From Deltaproteobacteria bacterium (GTDB lineage: Bacteria; Desulfobacterota; Binatia; HRBIN30; JACQVA1): 35,048 nucleotides of DNA. Below the pieces are notes generated by a model, which saw only the letters and a list, made by a program, of their open reading frames with translations, did not search any database and was not told the DNA's origin. Made by a program: the position numbers and the translations under genes. Below, in pieces: positions 25,918-35,048 of the stretch (the first letter of the stretch is position 1; every line of letters starts with the position of its first letter). The stretch lies in the NCBI GenBank assembly GCA_016210005.1, contig JACQVA010000206.1, positions 1 through 35,048 on the forward strand, given 5' to 3'.

Positions 25918-27000
25918 TTACTCACTCCCTAAGAACAGCGCCAGCCCGGCGACCCCGAACACCACGTTGGCGGTCCAGGCCGCCACGGGTGCCGGCAACA
26001 CCCCGCCATGGCCGAGCGAGTTGGCCAGCGCCAGAACAACCCAATAGGCAAAGCCGGCTCCCAGCCCGAGAGCAATCACCGCCGCCACGCTGGCGTGGCG
26101 GCGCGCGCGCCCGGCCAGCGGAACGCCGACCAACGTCAGCACGAAGCTGGCGCAAGGCACCGCCAGCTTGAGGTGCAGGTCGACCAAATACGCCGAGGCA
26201 TCAATGCCTTTGCGGGTGAGCGCGGCAATGCGATCGCGCAACATGGTGAAACTCAACTCCTCAGGCTCGCGGTGGACGTCGAGAAAGTCGTCGAGCGTTT
26301 CTGCCATCACCACCGAGTTGGCGGCCAGCGCGCGGGTGTTGACCGGGCCCGCGGGCGAGAACACGCGCTCGGTGGCCGGGCTGGTCTCCCACCCCCCTTC
26401 GCCCCAGCGCGCCGTCGGGACCTCGATGATGGAGGCCAGTGAGAACGCCTGGTCCAAGCGGTAAATCGTCAGCCCGTGCAAGGTGCTGCGTCCGGCGTCG
26501 ACGTAGTCGACGTTGTAGAAGCCGTCGCGGCCGTGGTACCAGATTTCGCGGTCGCTGAGCAGGCCGCGCTGCGGCCGCTTGCGGATCTCGACCACGTTGA
26601 CGTACTGAAACTTGCGCGAGCAGTAGGGCACCACGGTTTCTTCCCACAGCCAGGTTCCGGCGCTGATCAGCGCCGTCAGGCCCAGCAGCGGCGCGGCCAT
26701 TTGCCCGAGACTGACTCCGAGCGCGCGCAAAGCGATGATTTCGTTGCGCCGTGAGAGCGAGCCCAAGCTCAACAGTACGGCCGCCAGCACCGCCGGTGGC
26801 ATCACCTGCGTGATCATCAGCGGGATCTTGAACAGGAAGTAACGCGCCGCCAGCACCGGCGTGGCTTCGTTGCGCAGCAGGATGTCCAGCCGATCGAAGA
26901 AATCAACGATCAGGTAGAGCGCCACAAAGCAGAGCAACACCGGGGCGAAGAACGACCAGAATTCCCGCGCCACGTAGCGGCTGATAACACCGGAGAGCAT
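25918..27000 (-). CDS. lptG: LPS export permease LptG
   Basis: LptG and LptF form the membrane half of the LptB2FG transporter, which extracts lipopolysaccharide from the inner membrane and pushes it onto the LptC-LptA bridge. The 360-residue chain shows the YjgP/YjgQ layout: membrane helices near the start (SFFAPVLLCFVALYLIVDFFD, IPLMITQVMPPAVLAAVLLSLGSLSRRNEIIAL), a periplasmic beta-jellyroll (about 125-250) and C-terminal helices. ATG 27000 is chosen because the frame upstream is antisense-free but overlaps lptF in a different frame and lacks family sequence. It begins 14 bases after lptF stops. LptG is assigned by second position and length; the two paralogues are hard to tell apart by eye. 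Confidence 0.85.
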   Translation of the reverse strand: MLSGVISRYVAREFWSFFAPVLLCFVALYLIVDFFDRLDILLRNEATPVLAARYFLFKIPLMITQVMPPAVLAAVLLSLGSLSRRNEIIALRALGVSLGQMAAPLLGLTALISAGTWLWEETVVPYCSRKFQYVNVVEIRKRPQRGLLSDREIWYHGRDGFYNVDYVDAGRSTLHGLTIYRLDQAFSLASIIEVPTARWGEGGWETSPATERVFSPAGPVNTRALAANSVVMAETLDDFLDVHREPEELSFTMLRDRIAALTRKGIDASAYLVDLHLKLAVPCASFVLTLVGVPLAGRARRHASVAAVIALGLGAGFAYWVVLALANSLGHGGVLPAPVAAWTANVVFGVAGLALFLGSE

Positions 27001-27014
27001 CGTCGGAGCGGGGC

Positions 27015-28199
27015 CTAGGCGTTCGGGCTCAGCCGCGCCGCCCAGCGGGCGCGCAGTGCCAGCAGCCAGTGATCTAGGCGCGTCAAGCTCGCCAGGCTGG
27101 TCTCGCGCGCGGCGCGCCACAGCAGCATCACTCCAAGTGTGGCCAAGACCGCGTTGGCGATCCACATCGAGATCACCGGCGGCAAGTGGCCCCGCTCGCC
27201 CAGGCTCTCGCCCAAGGAGAGCATGAGATAATAGGCGAGAATCAACAGCAGGCTGGTGGAAAAGCCGCGCGCGCGCACCGCCCGCGTCGGCTGGACCCCG
27301 AGCGGGACGCCGACTGCGGCGAACACCAAGCAAGCAAAAGGAATGGCGAACTTGCGGTGGAACTCCACTTGCTCCGCTAGCGCCGGCTTGCCGCCCTCGG
27401 CCCTGGCCGCGATGGCGTGGCTCAACTCGGCCAGCGTCATCTCACTCGGCTCGCGCTCGCGACGGTGCACCCGTGCCAGCGCGGTGTCGAGGTCGAGGCT
27501 GATGTCATAGACGCTGAAGTCGGTCTTGCTGTAACTGCGCCCGCTCGGGTCGAAGCTGTGCATGCTGCCGTCAAGCAGGCGCAGCGTCAGCGTCTGGGTC
27601 GCCTCGTTGTTGACCACGATGCCGAGCTTGGCGAACACGGTGTTGCGCTGCGCCGGCTCGCGCGTGTCCGAGATCAGTATCCCTTTGAGCGTCGTCCCCG
27701 GCGGCTCGATCTCCTCCACGTAGATCACCAGGTCGCTGAAGTCATCGTTGAATACCTGCTCGCGAATGCCGGCACTGGCGCGGATTTTCGCCACTTCATA
27801 CAGGCCGTCACGCAGCATGCGATTGCCCCACGGGCGCGCGTAGATCGACAGCCCGAGCGTGATGCAGTAGACCACGGCGGCGATCACTGCGACCGGGCGC
27901 AACAACTGATAGAGGCTGATGCCCGAGGTGTGCAGCGCTACCACCTCGCTGTCCGAGGAGAGCCGGCCGAAGGCGACCAGTATCCCCAGCAGCAGGGCCA
28001 TGGGCACGGTCACTTCGAGGAACGCCGGCATGATGTACGAGAACAGCTTGGCGACCTGCCATAACGGCACGCCGCGGTTGACCACCAGCTCGACTAACTT
28101 GAGAATGCGTGCGATCAGGAGAATGACGGTGAACACCCCGAGACCCAGCACAAAGGGCACAAGGATTTCCCGGGTGATGTAGCGGTTGATGGTGCGCAC
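27015..28199 (-). CDS. lptF: LPS export permease LptF
   Basis: This is the partner permease of LptG in lipopolysaccharide export. The 394-residue chain opens RTINRYITREILVPF, typical of the family. It has the first membrane pairs, the conserved GRLSSDSEVVALHTSGIS coupling helix that contacts the LptB ATPase, a periplasmic jellyroll (about 130-265), and C-terminal helices starting near FHRKFAIPFACLVFAAVGVPLGV. The start is GTG 28199 without a visible ribosome binding site; no better start keeps the family N terminus. The divergent rlmB gene begins only 14 bases away, so the promoter must overlap rlmB coding sequence. lptG follows by 14 bases. LptB, LptC and LptA genes are not in the window. 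Confidence 0.86.
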   Translation of the reverse strand: MRTINRYITREILVPFVLGLGVFTVILLIARILKLVELVVNRGVPLWQVAKLFSYIMPAFLEVTVPMALLLGILVAFGRLSSDSEVVALHTSGISLYQLLRPVAVIAAVVYCITLGLSIYARPWGNRMLRDGLYEVAKIRASAGIREQVFNDDFSDLVIYVEEIEPPGTTLKGILISDTREPAQRNTVFAKLGIVVNNEATQTLTLRLLDGSMHSFDPSGRSYSKTDFSVYDISLDLDTALARVHRREREPSEMTLAELSHAIAARAEGGKPALAEQVEFHRKFAIPFACLVFAAVGVPLGVQPTRAVRARGFSTSLLLILAYYLMLSLGESLGERGHLPPVISMWIANAVLATLGVMLLWRAARETSLASLTRLDHWLLALRARWAARLSPNA

Positions 28200-28213
28200 T
28201 TAATAGGATCGTA

Positions 28214-28981
28214 ATGAAACGCCGGTTCTTTGTAAATCAACGCGGCGGTGCGCCCGCTAGCGCCGGCCACTGCGTTTATGGTGTCCACGCGGTCAGCGCT
28301 CGGCTGGCCGCCGCCCCGCCGCAAGTGCAGGATCTGATGGTGCGCGAACAGCCCTCGACCCGGCTGGCGGCGCTGGTGGCTGCCGCCACGCGCCACGGCG
28401 TACCCGTGCGGGTTGTGCCGGCGGCGGCGTTGCGTGAACTATGCGGCAGCGATGAACATCAAGGGGTGGTGGCCCGGGTGCCGCCATTTCGCTACGCCGA
28501 CTTGGAAGCGGTGCTGGCCCGCGGCTGCGAGCGCGTTTTGGTGCTCGATCACTTGCGCGACCCGCACAACTTCGGAGCCCTGCTGCGCACCGCCGAAGCA
28601 GCCGGGGTCGGTGCGGTCGTGATCCCTAAAGACGGCGCGGTCGGTGTGACTGCCGCGGTCGAAAAAGCCGCGGCCGGCGCCGCGTTGCGCGTGCCCGTCG
28701 CACTGGTGGTCAATGTGGCGCGCACTCTGCAACAACTTCAAGCGGCCGGTTACTGGATCATCGGGCTGGCGGCCAACGCCGGCAGCGAGCTCTTCGAGTT
28801 CGACCCGCCGCCGCGGCTGGCGATCGTGCTCGGCGGCGAAGCAGGCCTGCGCCGCCTGGTACAAGAGCAGTGTGACGTGCTGCTGCGCGTGCCGATGACA
28901 GGTCAGACCGAGTCGCTCAACGCCTCAGTGGCGGGAGCGCTGGCGATGTATGCTTTGCGACCTCGCAACCGGCCAACTTGA
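28214..28981 (+). CDS. rlmB: 23S rRNA (guanosine-2'-O-)-methyltransferase RlmB
   Basis: RlmB methylates the ribose of G2251 in the 23S rRNA P-loop using SAM. The 255-residue SPOUT (TrmH-family) enzyme has the substrate-binding N domain beginning YGVHAVSARL, the linker HQGVVARV, and the knotted domain with LDHLRDPHNFGALLRTAEAAG, VLGGEAGLRRL and the final PMTGQTESLNASVAGALAMY. The start ATG 28214 has AGGA five bases upstream but adds about 18 residues before the usual N terminus. Generic TrmH-family tRNA/rRNA methyltransferase is the fallback name. It ends 54 bases before the dockerin-bearing gene. Confidence 0.88.
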   Translation: MKRRFFVNQRGGAPASAGHCVYGVHAVSARLAAAPPQVQDLMVREQPSTRLAALVAAATRHGVPVRVVPAAALRELCGSDEHQGVVARVPPFRYADLEAVLARGCERVLVLDHLRDPHNFGALLRTAEAAGVGAVVIPKDGAVGVTAAVEKAAAGAALRVPVALVVNVARTLQQLQAAGYWIIGLAANAGSELFEFDPPPRLAIVLGGEAGLRRLVQEQCDVLLRVPMTGQTESLNASVAGALAMYALRPRNRPT

Positions 28982-29035
28982 CTTGTTGCCGGGGCTCGGC
29001 CAAGAACCACAAGCTGTTTTCGGAAAGCGGATGCC

Positions 29036-31588
29036 TTGCGGGGTATAAGCCCATCGGTTCTTTTCGGCGTGCTCGGCCTGTGCACGCTAGCGGCGTTGCC
29101 GCCGGCGCGCGCCGCCTTTGTCCCCGGCGACGTCAACGGCGACGGCGAGGTCAGCATCGCCGACTTGCGTGATCTGGTCGTGGAGATTTTCGACGGCGAC
29201 GGTGACGACGTGGCCGGCGTCGCCGGCGGCGACTTCGTCGGCGGCCCCGGGGCTGACGCAAATCAAGACGGCAGTATCACTGCTGCCGACTTCGCTCTCA
29301 CCGTCTGGGTGCAACCTGGGCTCACTCCGGCGCTGCCGACTACCTCCGCCACCCACCAGCCTTCGCCCACACCAACCGTGACCTCAACACCCAACCTGAC
29401 GCAGCCGACCGCCAGCGCGACGGCGACGGCCTGCATCTCTGAGGGTATCCCGCCGCTACGAGTGGGCTCGCCGGAAGTCATCGGCGGTGCCTTGGTCGCG
29501 GGCGATTGCAGCAACCATGGCACCGGAGGAAGGCCGGGGGATGTCTTCGCCGTCTCGGCCGCTCCGGGGCAGGCCGTCACCATCGCCGTCACCGCCACCG
29601 ACTTCACCCCGCGCGTCATTATTCACGACGCCAATGGCTACTTCGGGCGCCCGTGGCTGCGCCCGCCACTCGAGTTCCTCGTCACGACCAGCCGGCCCTA
29701 CGAGTTCGTGGTCACCAGTCAGGCACCGGGAGCTATGACCGGGGCGTACACCGTGACCGTCAGCGTGCGCAATTGCCCGAGTGCCCGCAACCTGACCAGT
29801 GGTGGCCGCGTCAGCGCGACCTTGAAGGATACCGACTGCCCAGACCCGGCCAGCCCGTCCACACCGGCGCACCGTTACACGTTTTCGGCCGCCGCGGGTT
29901 CGGCGGTCGAGTTCAGAATGACGACCTCGCCGGCCAACGAGGATGTCCCGGACCCCTTCCTCACCATCTACGGCCCCAAGCCGACTGAAGACGCTTTCAC
30001 TGGCATCGAGATCGCGGAGGACGAAGAAAGCGGCGGCGAAGTCGAGAACGGGACTACCGATGCGCTGCTGTCGTTCTACGCCGTGCAAAGCGGGACTTAC
30101 ACGGTGGTGGCGACCGGCGGTAGCGGGCCTTACAACGTGTCGTTCTCGACCCGCACCTGCACCGCTGTGCCGGTCTCGGTCTCAGATCAGCCGCGCACGG
30201 TTTCGGGTACGCTGACGGGCGCATCATGTCCGGCCCCGTTCCCGCTGGTGCGCGCCGAGAAGGGCGAATTCAATACGCGGGCCGAGATGTGGTCGCTGAC
30301 GGCCGACGCCGGCGATGTGCTGGCCTTTAACATGAACTCGCTCGACTTCGATGCTCAGCTTTACTTGCTGGAACCGGGCCAGAGGGTTGTTGCGGCCGAC
30401 GACGACAGCTCAGAAGACAGCGGCAGCGATGCCCAGCTGGCGTTTACTGCGCCGCAAGCCGGTACCTACACCGTGATTGCCGCCAGCAATGACGCCTACA
30501 TCACTCAGGACGATTCCACCGGCAGCTATTCACTGACTGCGCAGAAGTGCCCGGCAACGCCGCTCTCGCTCGACACGCTCACAGCCGGCAGCCTCGCGTT
30601 GTCGGACTGTCACGGCCAGGGAGGGGCGTTGATCAAGAGCTACAAGCTCGACTGCCGGCCCGAGCTCGGTTGTGGGCCAAACCAGTTTGTGACCGCGACC
30701 ATGGCGGCGGCCGCGGACTCCTTCATCGATCCCGCGCTACAGTTGATCGAGCCGAGCGGGCACAGGCTGGCTAACAACGACGATCCGTTCTTGCTGGGAA
30801 CATCGCTGAACGCCCGCGTGAGCCGGGTGCTGCCCGAGGCGGGAACGTACTTCCTCACCGCGAGTTCGTTTCAAGATTGGTCGGAGGGCGGCTTTGCCGT
30901 GCGGGTGCAGCGCTGCCGCACTGCGGCGGCAGCCGCGGGAACCGTAACCGGAGAATTCCGCGACGATGACTGCGAACTCGCGGGTGACGGCGAAGACCCC
31001 GGGCCGAAGTTCAACGTCTTCACTATCCCGACCAACACCAACCAACTCCTCTCGCTGGTGCCACCGGAGGATGCTTGCGCCTTGGTGGCAAGTCCGGACG
31101 GGTTGCAGGGCCCGGGACCCGAATGTTCTTCCGAATTCCTCGCCATGCCCCTGGCTCAGGCTGGAACGACCGCGCTCATGATCGCCGCTCCCGACTCGGG
31201 CTTTCGTGGCCAGTACACGTTTGCGGTGCAAACATGCCCGGCCTCCGGAGTGCTGAGCTTTGCCTCGTCCGCGGTCGGCTTCGTCACCGGCACGGAATGT
31301 CGCGACGCGAGCACTGCTCCAGCAGACTTCTACTTGATCCGCGCTCCTCGTGAGCTGACGATGTTCAGCGAGGGATTGAGCGCTAACCTGACGCGCTCGT
31401 TCAACGGCGGCTCGGTGGTGGTCGACGCGACCGGGGTCTACGGGGTAGCGAACAAGATCACGGAGAACTCCGAGGAGATGTTCGCCTTTGGCGCCGATCT
31501 CGGTATTGGCTTGGCAGTGCGGCCAGCGGATCCCGCGGCCACCGGCAGCTACACCATCGCGGTCGATCCGGCCAATTTCAGTCGCTGA
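29036..31588 (+). CDS. Secreted dockerin-like protein with Cys-bounded beta repeats
   Basis: This 850-residue exported protein of unknown function starts at TTG 29036, which gives a signal peptide (1-26, ending PPARAA). It is followed by two calcium-loop repeats of dockerin type: D32-N34-D36-E38-D43 and D74-N76-D78-S80-D85. A Thr/Pro/Ser linker (about 95-130) leads to roughly six tandem units of about 110-130 residues. Each opens near G-x-L/V...D/E-C and ends in a strand like GTYTV...C, resembling pre-peptidase C-terminal (PPC-like) beta-sandwich domains. Acidic DxDxD-like stretches between strands could bind calcium. Dockerins normally plug into cohesins, but no cohesin is seen here. No enzyme domain is recognised, so an adhesive or structural surface role is only inferred. 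Confidence 0.75.
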   Translation: MRGISPSVLFGVLGLCTLAALPPARAAFVPGDVNGDGEVSIADLRDLVVEIFDGDGDDVAGVAGGDFVGGPGADANQDGSITAADFALTVWVQPGLTPALPTTSATHQPSPTPTVTSTPNLTQPTASATATACISEGIPPLRVGSPEVIGGALVAGDCSNHGTGGRPGDVFAVSAAPGQAVTIAVTATDFTPRVIIHDANGYFGRPWLRPPLEFLVTTSRPYEFVVTSQAPGAMTGAYTVTVSVRNCPSARNLTSGGRVSATLKDTDCPDPASPSTPAHRYTFSAAAGSAVEFRMTTSPANEDVPDPFLTIYGPKPTEDAFTGIEIAEDEESGGEVENGTTDALLSFYAVQSGTYTVVATGGSGPYNVSFSTRTCTAVPVSVSDQPRTVSGTLTGASCPAPFPLVRAEKGEFNTRAEMWSLTADAGDVLAFNMNSLDFDAQLYLLEPGQRVVAADDDSSEDSGSDAQLAFTAPQAGTYTVIAASNDAYITQDDSTGSYSLTAQKCPATPLSLDTLTAGSLALSDCHGQGGALIKSYKLDCRPELGCGPNQFVTATMAAAADSFIDPALQLIEPSGHRLANNDDPFLLGTSLNARVSRVLPEAGTYFLTASSFQDWSEGGFAVRVQRCRTAAAAAGTVTGEFRDDDCELAGDGEDPGPKFNVFTIPTNTNQLLSLVPPEDACALVASPDGLQGPGPECSSEFLAMPLAQAGTTALMIAAPDSGFRGQYTFAVQTCPASGVLSFASSAVGFVTGTECRDASTAPADFYLIRAPRELTMFSEGLSANLTRSFNGGSVVVDATGVYGVANKITENSEEMFAFGADLGIGLAVRPADPAATGSYTIAVDPANFSR

Positions 31589-31635
31589 GACGCTGCGGTG
31601 GCGGGCGGCTGAAGAAATTTATCGGCCATTTTCGC

Positions 31636-31665
31636 TTGACCCGTACAAGCACCGTGCTCTATATG
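31636..31665 (+). promoter_or_regulatory. Sigma-70-type promoter of the repeat lipoprotein
   Basis: TTGACC (31636-31641), an 18-base spacer, then TATATG (31660-31665), in the 125-base gap between the two surface-protein genes. It matches five of six at -35 and four of six at -10. Transcription from it would start near 31672, about 40 bases before the GTG at 31714, which supports that start over the ATG at 31663 that lies inside the -10 box. Confidence 0.5.
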
Positions 31666-31713
31666 CCTGTGCTGCGTGCAGCTTCTGATGCAAGGTGTGA
31701 GTGGAGTGGCCAG

Positions 31714-34700
31714 GTGGTGCCTAACAGTAAGCGCTTTGAGATAGCGGTTGCGCTGGCATCGTTCATCGCCGTGATGGCGGTGGCGGCCGCTGGCTGCGGC
31801 GGTGGCGGCGGCGGGGCGGCCGGCGGTGGTGTTTCGCTGCAAGCTGTGTGGGAGAGGTCGAACCTCACGCGCGGCGCGCGGCTGGGCTCGTTTGATGGCT
31901 CAGCCGAGCTGCCGCCGAGCGTGCGCACGGTGGAGGTGCGGATCGAGGGAGCCGGCTTCATCATGCGCAGGTTCTTTGATCCCGCGATTACCCGCTCCGC
32001 GGAGATCGACGACGTTCCGGTCGGACCGGTAAATGTCAGGGTGCTTGGCTACGACGTGGCCGGATACGACCTTGAGTACGAGCGCCAGCTCGGCCTGCCA
32101 GGGAGCGGGCTCACACCTTCGTACGCCAGCGACCGGGTAGCTGTGATCGTTTACCCGGGCCGGGTTACGGATGCGGGTGAGGTCGCTGTGCTGGCGCGCC
32201 CGTTCGTGGCGGAGTTCTCGCCAGTACCAGGCGCCGACGAGGTCTTGCGCAACGCACCGGTCTCCTTCGCCATCGTCACCGCGCGCGGTGACATCGACCG
32301 CAGCAGTGTCACCGTCCACGTGGCCGGCGAGCTGCAAGTCGAAGCCGGAGTCGCCCGATCCGGCGCGTTGCTCGAAGCCTGCGCCGATGACGGGCCCGCC
32401 CCGTGTGCCGTTCCCGGCCGTAATATGCGCGGATTTCGCTTCCTCAGCGGCACGCCTACCTTCCCGGCTCTGAGCGACATCAGAGTGCGAGTTAGAGCCA
32501 CAGACAACAGCACGCCGCCGCGTCGTATGGACCCAGAACCGTTCGAATACGGCTTCACTACCGGCACCGAGGTTGTGACCTCGACGCCGACTGGCACGGT
32601 GACCAACACTCATACCCCCAGCGTGACTTCGACGCGCCCGCCGACACTGACGCCAACGGCAACCCTGACCGATACCGCCACGCCAACCGCCACCGAGACT
32701 CTCACCGCGACCGCCACCGAGGTTCCAACGGTCACTCCCACCAGTAGCCCGAGCGTGACCTCGACGGCGTCCCCGAGTGCAACCGCGACCGCTACGGCAA
32801 CAGCCAGCGACACCCCGACGGCGACGGTGACCGAGACGGCGACCGAAACTCCGAGCGAGACGCCCACCGACACGCCGACCACGACGGCAACCGAAACCCC
32901 GAGCGAGACGCCCACCGCCTCTCCCAGCGAGACGCCAGTGCCGACCGACACGCCGGTGGCGACGCCTACGGCAACAGCTGCCGATACGGCCACGGCGGCG
33001 CCGACAGAAACAAGCACGGCAACTGCAACGGAGACGGCGTCGCCATCGCCGACCCCCACGGAATCAGCGACTGCATCGGCAACGGTGACGGTGACCGAAA
33101 CGCCGGCACCGACCGCCACGGCGGCACCGCCGCCTGGCACATACGTCGTCACCACGCTGCTGAACGACGGCGAGGGCTCGCTGCGCGCCGCCATTATCGC
33201 CGCCAACAGCGACGGCATCCCCAGCCGCGTTCTCTTCGCCCCCGAGTTGATCGGCGCCACCATCGAGTTGAACGACGCCCTTCCGGCTCTGGCCGCAGAC
33301 GCCACCGTGATCGACGCTAGCTTTGGCTTGGCACAGCCGTGCGTGGCCGTTGCTGGGCCTGCCGATGGGCCGGTATTCGAGGTCACCGCCCAAGGTATCG
33401 AAATTCGTGGGTTGGCTCTGATTGCCGCCGGCGGCGGCGTGCTCTTGAACGAGCACTCCGCTGATGCGCTCATCGCCGCTAACTACATCGGTGTGGCGCT
33501 CGATGGCACCACCGCGGTTCCCAACCTGGGCCCGGGCGTGGAGGTCGGCGGTGCCGGCCACCGCATCGAGCACAACGTTATCTCGGCCAACATAGATGAC
33601 GGTATCGTGGTCGAGCTGGATGCGACCGACACGGTGATCGCTGGCAACACTATTGGCGCCTCGGCCAACCGACTGCACCCGCTTGGCAACGCCGGCAGCG
33701 GCATCTTCGCTTTAGGCGATCTGGTCATCGGTGGCACCGCCGGTAACTTGATCGTGAATAACGGGCTTAGCGGCATACTGTTGCTCGGACTCGACGGCTC
33801 GGTCCACGACGTAACTATTGCCGGCAACGACATTGGCTCAGCCGCTCTCGGCGGCAACGAAATGGACGGCATCACCATTATCGAAGCGGTGAACGTCACC
33901 GTCGGTGGCCCCGGCTCGGCCGCCAACCGGATTCACTACAACGCCGCCTTCGGTGTCAGTATCTACGGTGCGCTCGCCACCGGCGTGCAACTGCGGCAGA
34001 ACTCCATCGCCAACAACGCGGGTCGCGGCATAGTCCGCGGCGACCGGGCGGAAGAGCTGGTCGGCCCGCCGGTCATCTTCGGCGCCGGCGGCGTCATCGT
34101 GGGCTCTGCCGAGCCCGGCGCCACGGTCGAGCTGTTCATGACCGGTACGCCGCCGGACGCCAGCGGTGCCGGCGAGGGCGAGACGTTCATCGAGAGCGCG
34201 ATCGCTAACGAGGAAGGCTTGTTCGTCTTCTTGTTGGTGGCCGCGGAACCTATAACGGTGACCGCAACTCAGACCAATGCAGGAAACAACACCAGCGAGT
34301 TCGCCTTGAACCTAGAGGTCGCCCCGCTGCTGCCTACGACAACGCCGACTGAAACGCTGCCGCCAAGCCCGACTACTACCTACACACCGGAACCGGCGGC
34401 GACAGATACGCCGCTGCCCCCAGACACCGACACACCAACCCCGACTGCAACGGCGTCGCCAACGCCGAGCGAGACGGCGTTAGCAACCGAAACGGCTACC
34501 CCCGCCGCAACCGAAACGCTGTCCCCAAGCGCAACGCCAACAGTTACCGAAACGCCAGCCCTCCCGCCGACGGAAACGGCGCCGCCGACTGACACGCCGG
34601 CGGCAACCGAAACGGCCACCGCACCTGCACCCGAGACCGAGACCCCGACCGATACGCCGACGATCACGCCGACCGCAACCGCGCCGCCGACTGATACGCC

Positions 34701-35048
34701 GGCGGCGACCGAAACGGCCACCGCGCCTGCGCCCGAGACCGAGACCCCGACGGCTTCGCCGACCGATACGCCGGCAGTCACACCGACGGAGACCGCGCCG
34801 CCTACCGACACGCCGGCGGCGACCGAAACGGCCACCGCGCCTGCGCCCGAGACCGAGACCCCGACGGCTTCGCCGACCGATACGCCGACGATCACGCCGA
34901 CGGAAACCGCGCCGCCGACTGACACACCGGCGGCAACCGAAACGGCCACCGCGCCTGCGCCCGAGACCGAGACCCCGACGGCAACGCCGACCGATACGCC
35001 GACGATCACGCCGACGGAAACCGCGCCGCCGACTGATACGCCGACGCA
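31714..35048 (+). CDS. Long lipoprotein: Ig-like, beta-helix, Thr/Pro linkers (partial)
   Basis: One frame stays open from here to the window end (over 1,100 residues, no stop), so the 3' end is missing. Starting at GTG 31714 (GGAG seven bases upstream), a lipoprotein signal ends in the lipobox AAGC (C28), then a Gly run. Residues about 40-288 look like beta-rich Ig-like domains. About 290-473 is a Thr/Pro/Ala/Glu-rich linker. About 476-865 is a right-handed beta-helix like those in CSLREA/parallel-helix surface proteins, opening [18 protein letters not shown], with repeated xNxIxxNxxxGI rungs. From about 870 a second Thr/Pro linker begins, made of 38-residue repeats. The product is probably anchored in the outer membrane with the helix displayed on stalks. 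Function is unknown; polysaccharide binding or adhesion is a guess from the fold. Confidence 0.82.
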   Translation, partial: MVPNSKRFEIAVALASFIAVMAVAAAGCGGGGGGAAGGGVSLQAVWERSNLTRGARLGSFDGSAELPPSVRTVEVRIEGAGFIMRRFFDPAITRSAEIDDVPVGPVNVRVLGYDVAGYDLEYERQLGLPGSGLTPSYASDRVAVIVYPGRVTDAGEVAVLARPFVAEFSPVPGADEVLRNAPVSFAIVTARGDIDRSSVTVHVAGELQVEAGVARSGALLEACADDGPAPCAVPGRNMRGFRFLSGTPTFPALSDIRVRVRATDNSTPPRRMDPEPFEYGFTTGTEVVTSTPTGTVTNTHTPSVTSTRPPTLTPTATLTDTATPTATETLTATATEVPTVTPTSSPSVTSTASPSATATATATASDTPTATVTETATETPSETPTDTPTTTATETPSETPTASPSETPVPTDTPVATPTATAADTATAAPTETSTATATETASPSPTPTESATASATVTVTETPAPTATAAPPPGTYVVTTLLNDGEGSLRAAIIAANSDGIPSRVLFAPELIGATIELNDALPALAADATVIDASFGLAQPCVAVAGPADGPVFEVTAQGIEIRGLALIAAGGGVLLNEHSADALIAANYIGVALDGTTAVPNLGPGVEVGGAGHRIEHNVISANIDDGIVVELDATDTVIAGNTIGASANRLHPLGNAGSGIFALGDLVIGGTAGNLIVNNGLSGILLLGLDGSVHDVTIAGNDIGSAALGGNEMDGITIIEAVNVTVGGPGSAANRIHYNAAFGVSIYGALATGVQLRQNSIANNAGRGIVRGDRAEELVGPPVIFGAGGVIVGSAEPGATVELFMTGTPPDASGAGEGETFIESAIANEEGLFVFLLVAAEPITVTATQTNAGNNTSEFALNLEVAPLLPTTTPTETLPPSPTTTYTPEPAATDTPLPPDTDTPTPTATASPTPSETALATETATPAATETLSPSATPTVTETPALPPTETAPPTDTPAATETATAPAPETETPTDTPTITPTATAPPTDTPAATETATAPAPETETPTASPTDTPAVTPTETAPPTDTPAATETATAPAPETETPTASPTDTPTITPTETAPPTDTPAATETATAPAPETETPTATPTDTPTITPTETAPPTDTPT
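34579..35048 (+). repeat. In-frame 114-bp tandem repeat in the Thr/Pro linker
   Basis: Units start at 34579, 34681, 34795, 34909 and 35023. The first is 102 bases and the next three are 114; the last is cut by the window end. Each 114-base unit encodes 38 residues beginning [20 protein letters not shown]. The first unit lacks four codons (TASP), so length changes in whole codons. Differences between units are mostly third-base changes. Longer or shorter arrays would keep the frame, which suggests variable stalk length. Confidence 0.9.

Noticed and set aside
27001-27333. N-terminal extension of LptG to 471 residues
   Set aside because: The extension lies within the lptF 3' coding region in another frame and is not membrane-like; ATG 27000 begins the family N terminus.
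32610-35009. Long Val/Gly/Ser-rich open frames on the minus strand across the Thr/Pro linkers and beta-helix
   Set aside because: They are complements of ACG/ACC/CCG-type codons; low-complexity plus-strand coding leaves the reverse frames free of stops. The plus strand has a start signal, promoter and folded domains.

Overview
The window is high-GC bacterial DNA from a Gram-negative organism. LptF and LptG (LPS export) and a lipoprotein signal imply an outer membrane. A canonical tig-clpP-clpX-lon-hup block, an rplM-rpsI pair, dockerin-like repeats and Thr/Pro-rich surface proteins suggest an uncultured Desulfobacterota/Binatota-like lineage. That placement is inference from gene order and style; no phylogenetic marker was analysed.

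Layout. (1) 1-597: almost empty, with one dispersed-type palindrome and a doubtful remnant of a small DNA-binding protein. (2) 598-4685: a REC-PAS histidine kinase on the minus strand, then on the plus strand a dodecin, an MBL-fold hydrolase and a secreted PHB-depolymerase-like esterase. (3) 4719-12882: dxs, then a tight block of acyl-CoA dehydrogenase, AMP-forming acyl-CoA ligase, a glycyl radical enzyme of the dehydratase/lyase type and a DhlA-like haloalkane dehalogenase. (4) 12902-17145 (minus): a fused alpha/beta CoA-transferase, an SRPBCC protein and a membrane-embedded spermidine-synthase-like protein. (5) 17470-18459: a creatininase-family amidohydrolase. (6) 18655-24703: trigger factor, ClpP, ClpX, Lon and HU, the protein quality-control block. 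(7) 24732-25846: tRNA-Val(TAC), tRNA-Asp(GTC), rplM and rpsI, ended by a hairpin. (8) 25918-28199 (minus): lptF-lptG, divergent from rlmB. (9) 29036 to the end: a dockerin-bearing secreted protein with about six Cys-bounded beta-sandwich repeats, then a very long lipoprotein with a beta-helix domain between two Thr/Pro/Glu-rich linkers. The second linker is built from 114-bp in-frame tandem repeats and runs off the window.

The most unusual part is region 3-4. A complete glycyl radical enzyme lies in an apparent operon with an acyl-CoA ligase, an LCAD/IVD-type acyl-CoA dehydrogenase and a DhlA-type dehalogenase, facing a CoA-transferase. No radical-SAM activase is present anywhere in the window. 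These genes could form a pathway for a CoA-activated and possibly halogenated substrate, but the substrate cannot be read from the sequence.
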